This document shows, piece by piece, positions 33,842-39,339 of a DNA stretch of 39,339 nt. Origin of the DNA: Gallionellaceae bacterium (lineage in GTDB: Bacteria > Pseudomonadota > Gammaproteobacteria > Burkholderiales > Gallionellaceae). A program made the translations under genes and the position numbers. The DNA lies in NCBI GenBank assembly GCA_030834965.1, contig JAUQWW010000077.1, positions 1 to 39,339 on the forward strand. The letters run 5' to 3'. A model generated the notes under the pieces. The model worked only from the letters and a program-made list of their open reading frames with translations. It was not told the origin of the DNA and did not search any database. Each line of letters opens with the position of its first letter. The stretch's first letter is position 1.

Positions 33842-34060
33842 CTAGCTCAGCAAGGAGTACATCTTTTGCAGGAACTGCTCCACGTCAACTTTGGCAAGTT
33901 CTGCAGGCATCGCCGGGCGCTTTTCTGTCTGGACAGGTTGCTGGCACGCCAAGGCAACTGCGGGATTCCAGCCGGTGCATGCAATCTCATCTCCGTATTC
34001 AGTTTCTATCGAGACATCACGTTCGATCTCGTAACTGCTCATATCCATTACTGTCGCCAT
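33842..34060 (-). CDS. 72-residue unknown protein with strong expression signals
   Basis: The product starts MATVMDMSSYEIERDVSIETEYG and is acidic at the N-terminus, with two Cys (IACTGW and ALACQQP) and a C-terminal helix VDVEQFLQKMYSLLS. There is no signal peptide or membrane segment. The ribosome binding site AGGAGGT is close to consensus and lies six bases before the ATG, and a strong terminator follows the stop, so I consider it a real single-gene transcript. No family is recognised. Confidence 0.8.
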   Translation of the reverse strand: MATVMDMSSYEIERDVSIETEYGDEIACTGWNPAVALACQQPVQTEKRPAMPAELAKVDVEQFLQKMYSLLS

Positions 34061-34267
34061 GATACACCTCCTCTTTTACTGAATCTGAGCTGAAACATCG
34101 CCCCGTTGATTTCTATATCGGCACCGCGCTTCTCAGACTTAGAGATACTTGCATGTATTTGGTTCCAACGGTCGTTTACTCAGGACAGACGGTGAGTGGA
34201 TCCTCCATGGGGGCATGAGATAGATATTTGTTTTCAATGGATTGCTGGCAGTATCTGAAAATGCCTG

Positions 34268-35761
34268 TTACTTTCGCCCCCCGAGTATTGATCCCAGCAC
34301 ACCGCGAATAATCCGCCGGCCCACTTCCGTGCCCATGGTGCGCACGGCGCTTTTTACCATCGCTTCCCCGACGCTCTGGCGGCGCGAAGTGCCCCCTCCG
34401 AAAATGCCCCCCAGCATGCCGCCCAGCCCACCGCCGTCGCCTGTTTCCTGAGCTGGCTGTTGCGCAATCTCTGCTTGCAATTGTGCGGTGCGCGCCTTGA
34501 TTTTTTCATACGCGGATTCGCGGTCAACCAGGGCTTCATAATGTCCGGCGAGCACTGAGTTGCTGATGATCTGTTTGCGTTCGTCAGCATTGATGGGCCC
34601 GATCTGCCCTTCGGGCGGGACGATGAAGGCGCGCTCTACCACCGTGGGGCGGCCCTTTTCGTCCAGCATGGAGACCAGCGCTTCGCCTACTCCGAGTTCG
34701 GTGATGGCAGCTTCTTCATCCAGGCTTTTGTTGTCGCGCATGGTTTCGGCGGCGGCGCGCACGGCTTTCTGGTCGCGCGGTGAGAAGGCGCGCAGCGCGT
34801 GCTGCACACGGTTGCCGAGTTGGCTCAGGATTTTTTCAGGCACGTCCGCCGGATTTTGCGTGACGAAATACACGCCGACGCCCTTCGAGCGAATCAGGCG
34901 CACCACTTGCTCGATTTTGTCCAGCAGCGCAGCTGGCGCATCGTTGAAAAGCAAGTGAGCCTCATCGAAGAAGAAAACCAGCCTTGGTTTTGCAAGGTCG
35001 CCCGCTTCAGGCAGGTTTTCAAACAGCTCGGCGAGCAGCCACAGCAGCAGGGTGGAATACACCTTGGGCGATTGCATGAGCTTGTCGGCAGCGAGGATGT
35101 TGATCATGCCCAGGCCTTTGCTGTCGGTCTGCATCAGGTCATCGATGTTGAGCATCGGCTCGCCAAAGAATTTCTCTGCGCCTTGTGCTTCCAGTTCCAG
35201 CAGTCCGCGCTGAATGGCGCCGATGCTCGCGGTAGAGACATTGCCATATTCGGTGGTGAAATCCTTGGCATTGTCGCCGACGTTCTGCACCATGGCGCGC
35301 AGATCCTTGAAGTCGAGCAGCAGCATACCGTTGTCATCGGCGATCTTGAACACCAGCGCGAGCACGCCTTGCTGCACCTCATTGAGGTTGAGCATGCGCC
35401 CAAGCAGCAGCGGTCCCATGTCGGAGACGGTCGCGCGCACCGGGTGTCCCATTTCGCCAAATACATCCCAGAACGTGACCGGATAGGCGCGATAGGCAAA
35501 ATCGGTCAGCTTGAGCAGGTCGACACGTGCTTGGACTTTTTCGTTTCCTCCGCCTGCCTTGGCGAGGCCGGAAAGATCGCCTTTGATATCCGACAGGAAC
35601 ACCGGCACGCCGATGCTGCTGAAGGATTCAGCCAGCGATTGCAGCGTGACGGTTTTGCCGGTGCCGGTGGCGCCAGTGATGAGGCCGTGGCGGTTTGCCA
35701 TCTGGGGCAGCAGAACCAGTTCATGTTCAGCATTCTGGGCAATGAGCAGTGGTGCATTCAT
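34268..35761 (-). CDS. yjgR: HerA/YjgR-type ATPase (DUF853)
   Basis: The 497-residue ATPase has Walker [11 protein letters not shown] (about 31-40), an [13 protein letters not shown] segment, Walker [16 protein letters not shown] and an arginine-containing [35 protein letters not shown] sensor region. The C-terminus has a Gly-rich linker and a basic helical tail ([14 protein letters not shown]). It matches the YjgR/DUF853 branch of HerA-like helicases; no NurA partner is adjacent. The role is unknown, probably DNA processing. It starts at ATG 35761, divergent from yebC. Confidence 0.92.
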   Translation of the reverse strand: MNAPLLIAQNAEHELVLLPQMANRHGLITGATGTGKTVTLQSLAESFSSIGVPVFLSDIKGDLSGLAKAGGGNEKVQARVDLLKLTDFAYRAYPVTFWDVFGEMGHPVRATVSDMGPLLLGRMLNLNEVQQGVLALVFKIADDNGMLLLDFKDLRAMVQNVGDNAKDFTTEYGNVSTASIGAIQRGLLELEAQGAEKFFGEPMLNIDDLMQTDSKGLGMINILAADKLMQSPKVYSTLLLWLLAELFENLPEAGDLAKPRLVFFFDEAHLLFNDAPAALLDKIEQVVRLIRSKGVGVYFVTQNPADVPEKILSQLGNRVQHALRAFSPRDQKAVRAAAETMRDNKSLDEEAAITELGVGEALVSMLDEKGRPTVVERAFIVPPEGQIGPINADERKQIISNSVLAGHYEALVDRESAYEKIKARTAQLQAEIAQQPAQETGDGGGLGGMLGGIFGGGTSRRQSVGEAMVKSAVRTMGTEVGRRIIRGVLGSILGGRK

Positions 35762-35886
35762 ATGAGCTTCCTTTCGGTTGGATGCTTTTGGGTAAAGCCA
35801 CTAAAAATGATAACATTACGCCGCTTTCTTGAACGCAAATCTTCGCGGCACCTGTGCTGTGGGACGCAACCAACGGGGAACAGACA

Positions 35887-36612
35887 ATGGCGGGTCATAG
35901 TAAATGGGCAAACATTCAGCACCGCAAGGGTAAGCAGGACGCCAAGCGCGGCAAGATATTCACGCGGCTGATCAAGGAAATCACAGTGGCAGCGAAGCTG
36001 GGCGGCAGCGACCCGGCAGGCAATCCGCGCCTGCGCCTCGCGATGGAAAAGGCCTACGAGCAGAACATGCCCAAGGACAACGTCGAGCGCGCCATCAAGC
36101 GCGGAGCCGGAGAATTGGAAGGTGTGGACTATCTTGAGTTGCGCTATGAAGGATACGGCATCAACGGTGCGGCGGTGATGGTGGACTGCCTGACCGACAA
36201 CAAGACGCGCACCGTGGCCGATGTGCGCCATGCCTTCACCAAGTACGGCGGCAATCTCGGCACCGATGGCTCGGTGTCGTTCCTGTTCAAGCATTGCGGG
36301 CAGATGATTTTTGCGCCTGGCACCGACGAGAATGCGCTGATGGAAGTGGCACTGGACGCCGGCGCGGAAGACATCATCAATAACGACGACGGCAGCATTG
36401 AAGTCATCACCGCGCCGAATGACTTCATGCAAGTGAAGCAGCGCCTGGAAGAAGCGGGCTTCAAGCCCGAGATGGGCGAAGTCACCATGAAGGCGGAGAA
36501 CGAAGTGGAGTTCTCCGGCGATGCTGCGGTGCGCATGCAGAAGCTGCTCGATGCGCTGGAAGATATGGACGATGTGCAGGAAGTTTATACAAACGCCGTG
36601 ATTGAAGAATAA
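35887..36612 (+). CDS. yebC: YebC/PmpR family transcriptional regulator or translation factor
   Basis: The 241-residue protein starts [22 protein letters not shown] and ends with [14 protein letters not shown], both diagnostic of YebC. It contains the acidic VLLGADEN-like [18 protein letters not shown] segment. YebC homologues act in transcription control (PmpR) or as translation factors at polyproline stalls. Neighbouring ruvC overlaps its stop by one base, the classic yebC-ruvCAB order. Confidence 0.96.
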   Translation: MAGHSKWANIQHRKGKQDAKRGKIFTRLIKEITVAAKLGGSDPAGNPRLRLAMEKAYEQNMPKDNVERAIKRGAGELEGVDYLELRYEGYGINGAAVMVDCLTDNKTRTVADVRHAFTKYGGNLGTDGSVSFLFKHCGQMIFAPGTDENALMEVALDAGAEDIINNDDGSIEVITAPNDFMQVKQRLEEAGFKPEMGEVTMKAENEVEFSGDAAVRMQKLLDALEDMDDVQEVYTNAVIEE

Positions 36613-37130
36613 TGCGTATTCTCGGCATCGATCCCGGCCTGCGCATTACCGGGTTTGGTGTACTGGACAAAGTCGGGCAGAAGCTCGTCTATGTCGCCAG
36701 CGGCTGCATCAAGACGCCAGTCGGCGAGTTGCCGGAGCGTTTGAAAGTCATTCTAAATTCGCTTGTCGAGGTGATTGAGACTCACCAGCCGCGGCAGGTG
36801 GCAGTGGAAAAGGTATTCGTCAACGTCAATCCGCAATCTACCCTGTTGCTCGGGCAGGCGCGCGGTGCGGCCATCTGTGCGGCAGTGCTGGCGAATCTGC
36901 CGGTGGCGGAATACACCGCGCTGCAAGTGAAACAGGCCGTGGTGGGCAACGGCCACGCGAAGAAAGAGCAGGTACAGGACATGGTGCAGCGCCTGCTGGC
37001 CTTGTCCGGTAGCCCCAGCCCGGATGCGGCAGATGCGCTGGCCTGCGCCATCTGTCATGCGCATGCCGGCATGGGGATGGGCGCGCTGGCTACCAAGGGA
37101 TTGCGTATGCGTAACGGCAGATTAGGATAA
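36612..37130 (+). CDS. ruvC: Crossover junction endonuclease RuvC
   Basis: The 172-residue Holliday-junction resolvase has the catalytic acidic residues in GIDPGLR (Asp7), [11 protein letters not shown] (Glu) and [16 protein letters not shown] (Asp pair). The [11 protein letters not shown] segment is also conserved. It nicks symmetric strands at junctions bound by RuvAB. Its ATG overlaps the yebC TAA, and ruvA starts four bases after its stop. Confidence 0.97.
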   Translation: MRILGIDPGLRITGFGVLDKVGQKLVYVASGCIKTPVGELPERLKVILNSLVEVIETHQPRQVAVEKVFVNVNPQSTLLLGQARGAAICAAVLANLPVAEYTALQVKQAVVGNGHAKKEQVQDMVQRLLALSGSPSPDAADALACAICHAHAGMGMGALATKGLRMRNGRLG

Positions 37131-37134
37131 TGAA

Positions 37135-37712
37135 ATGATAGGGCGCTTGACCGGCATCTTGCTGGAAAAAAATCCGCCACAAATTTTGCTGGACGTGCAG
37201 GGCGTTGCCTATGAACTGGATGTGCCGATGAGCACGTTCTACAACCTGCCCGTGCTGCATGAAAAAGTGGTGCTGCATACCCAGCTCATCGTGCGCGAGG
37301 ACGCGCACCTGCTTTACGGTTTCGGTTCGCTGGATGAACGCATGGCCTTCCGCCAGTTGTTGAAGATCAGCGGTGTGGGGCCTAAGCTGGCGCTGTCCGT
37401 ATTGTCCGGCTTGAGCCTCGTCGACCTGGCGGATGCGGTGGCACGCAAGGAAAGCGGACGGCTGACCAAGATTCCCGGCGTGGGTAAAAAAACCGCCGAG
37501 CGCCTGCTGCTGGAACTGCAAGGAAAATTCGACGTAGTGCTGCCCGGCAAGACGCTTCACGCTGCGGCCTCAGCGCACAGCAGCGATATCGTCAACGCGT
37601 TGCTGGCGCTGGGCTACAACACGAAGGAAGCCGACTGGGCCGCAAAACAATTGCCTGCCGACGCCGGCGTGTCGGACGGCATCCGCCAAGCACTTAAATT
37701 CCTTTCCAAAGC

Positions 37713-37716
<4 letters not shown>
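37135..37716 (+). CDS. ruvA: Holliday junction DNA helicase RuvA
   Basis: The 193-residue protein has the OB-fold N-terminus [20 protein letters not shown], two helix-hairpin-helix motifs ([17 protein letters not shown] and [17 protein letters not shown]) and a C-terminal RuvB-binding domain ([15 protein letters not shown]). It binds the four-way junction and loads RuvB. It overlaps ruvB by four bases. Confidence 0.97.
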
Positions 37717-38768
<1,052 letters not shown>

Positions 38769-38839
38769 ACATGCCATAAAACAATGGCTTGTAACAATTA
38801 CTTACATTAAAACTTTCAAAGTCGACTTAAAATTCGGTT

Positions 38840-39295
38840 ATGAAGCACGCGCAGAAGCCCAACGCCTACACCATCCCTGTTCGTATCTACTACGAGGACA
38901 CCGACGCCGGCGGGGTGGTGTACTACGCCAATTACCTGAAAGTCCTCGAACGCTGCCGCACCGAATGGCTGCGCGAGATCGGCCACGAACAGGCCGACCT
39001 GTTGCGCGACCCTGGCATTGCCTTCGTGGTGCGCAGCGTTGCCCTCGAATACCTGAAACCGGCCCGCCTTGACGACCTGCTCTCGGTCAGCCTCGAAGTC
39101 GAAAAGATCACCCGATCGCAGATCTTCTTCCGCCAGCACATCCGGCGCACCAACCCGGAAGCCAAGGACGGCTGGGACGAACTGATCAGCGGCAAGATCC
39201 AGATCGTCTGCGTGAGCGTCGGCACCGGCGCTGCACCGATGAAAGTCACCTCCATTCCCGCCCCGATGCGTACCCAACTGGAAGCTCTCCAATGA
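38840..39295 (+). CDS. ybgC: Acyl-CoA thioesterase YbgC of the tol-pal cluster
   Basis: The 151-residue hotdog-fold thioesterase starts at ATG 38840 and has the catalytic motif YYEDTDAGGVVYYANYLK (Asp in DTDAGG) and the ERCRTEWLREIG helix. YbgC-type enzymes hydrolyse short acyl-CoAs or acyl-ACP and are associated with the Tol-Pal cell-division system. Its stop overlaps the tolQ start. It is preceded by a 71-bp AT-rich gap after ruvB that may carry a promoter. Confidence 0.94.
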   Translation: MKHAQKPNAYTIPVRIYYEDTDAGGVVYYANYLKVLERCRTEWLREIGHEQADLLRDPGIAFVVRSVALEYLKPARLDDLLSVSLEVEKITRSQIFFRQHIRRTNPEAKDGWDELISGKIQIVCVSVGTGAAPMKVTSIPAPMRTQLEALQ

Positions 39296-39339
39296 ACGTC
39301 TCGCAAGATCTTTCCATCCTGCACCTGATCCTCAACGCC
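39292..39339 (+). CDS. tolQ: TolQ N-terminus (partial, cut by right edge)
   Basis: Only 16 codons are present, starting MNVSQDLSILHLILNA. Together with the position just after ybgC and the four-base overlap, this is the beginning of TolQ, the inner-membrane proton-channel subunit of Tol-Pal. The identification rests on position and a short match. Confidence 0.8.
   Translation, partial: MNVSQDLSILHLILNA

Noticed and set aside
34799-35971. Long plus-strand frame opposite yjgR
   Set aside because: Antisense shadow of the HerA/YjgR ATPase gene; no protein family features.

Overview
The window looks like chromosome of a Gram-negative betaproteobacterium with moderately high GC. The housekeeping order (TPR lipoprotein, lolB, ispE, tRNA-Gln, prs, rplY, pth, ychF) and the yebC-ruvC-ruvA-ruvB-ybgC-tolQ order are typical of that class. 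The many c-type cytochromes next to a bc1 complex suggest a respiratory or lithotrophic lineage. A Gallionellaceae/Nitrosomonadales relative (iron or sulfur oxidiser) is my best guess, but it is inference and not proven by the sequence.

Layout. 1-2.9 kb (minus): ABC exporter module of GldA/GldF/GldG type, cut by the left edge. 3.2-9.0 kb (plus): envelope biogenesis and housekeeping genes, namely TPR lipoprotein, lolB, ispE (with a repeat inside its reading frame), tRNA-Gln, prs, rplY and pth. 9.4-17.8 kb: accessory electron-transfer island between pth and ychF. It holds an unrecognised exported four-repeat helical protein, a nine-heme cytochrome c fused to a di-heme-type cytochrome b (CbcL-like architecture), and a hexaheme lipoprotein. 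Convergent to these are a second, paralogous hexaheme lipoprotein and a monoheme cytochrome with several membrane helices. A perfect 18-bp bidirectional terminator separates the two arms. The four cytochromes carry 22 CxxCH motifs. 18.2-21.8 kb: ychF, then petABC (Rieske, cytochrome b, cytochrome c1).

21.8-27.3 kb: yeaD-like mutarotase, a small membrane protein, rhlE, a DUF1415 protein, srkA, a ychJ-like protein and a gcvR-like protein, several of them with overlapping ends. 27.4-28.4 kb: an orphan, possibly HEPN-like gene whose stop codon lies inside a 148-bp inverted-repeat element, followed by a GC-rich palindromic repeat. 28.4-31.2 kb: translation and rescue genes (prfC, an S4 protein, arfB, yaeQ). 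31.2-35.8 kb: about 500 bp of non-coding DNA, a small lipoprotein, a phosphoribosyltransferase convergent with a dienelactone-hydrolase-like enzyme, a 72-codon unknown gene with strong expression signals, and a HerA/YjgR-type ATPase. 35.9-39.3 kb: yebC, ruvCAB, ybgC and the start of tolQ. The 3' part of ruvB has a visibly higher GC content than its 5' part.

How the parts may work together: the quinol-linked cytochrome b modules (the nine-heme fusion and the monoheme membrane protein) could exchange electrons between the quinone pool and the two six-domain lipoproteins, which look like periplasmic heme wires. PetABC would be the conventional quinol/cytochrome c branch. Direction (oxidation or reduction of an external substrate) and partners cannot be read from this window. 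No outer-membrane porin of Mtr/Mto type is present here.
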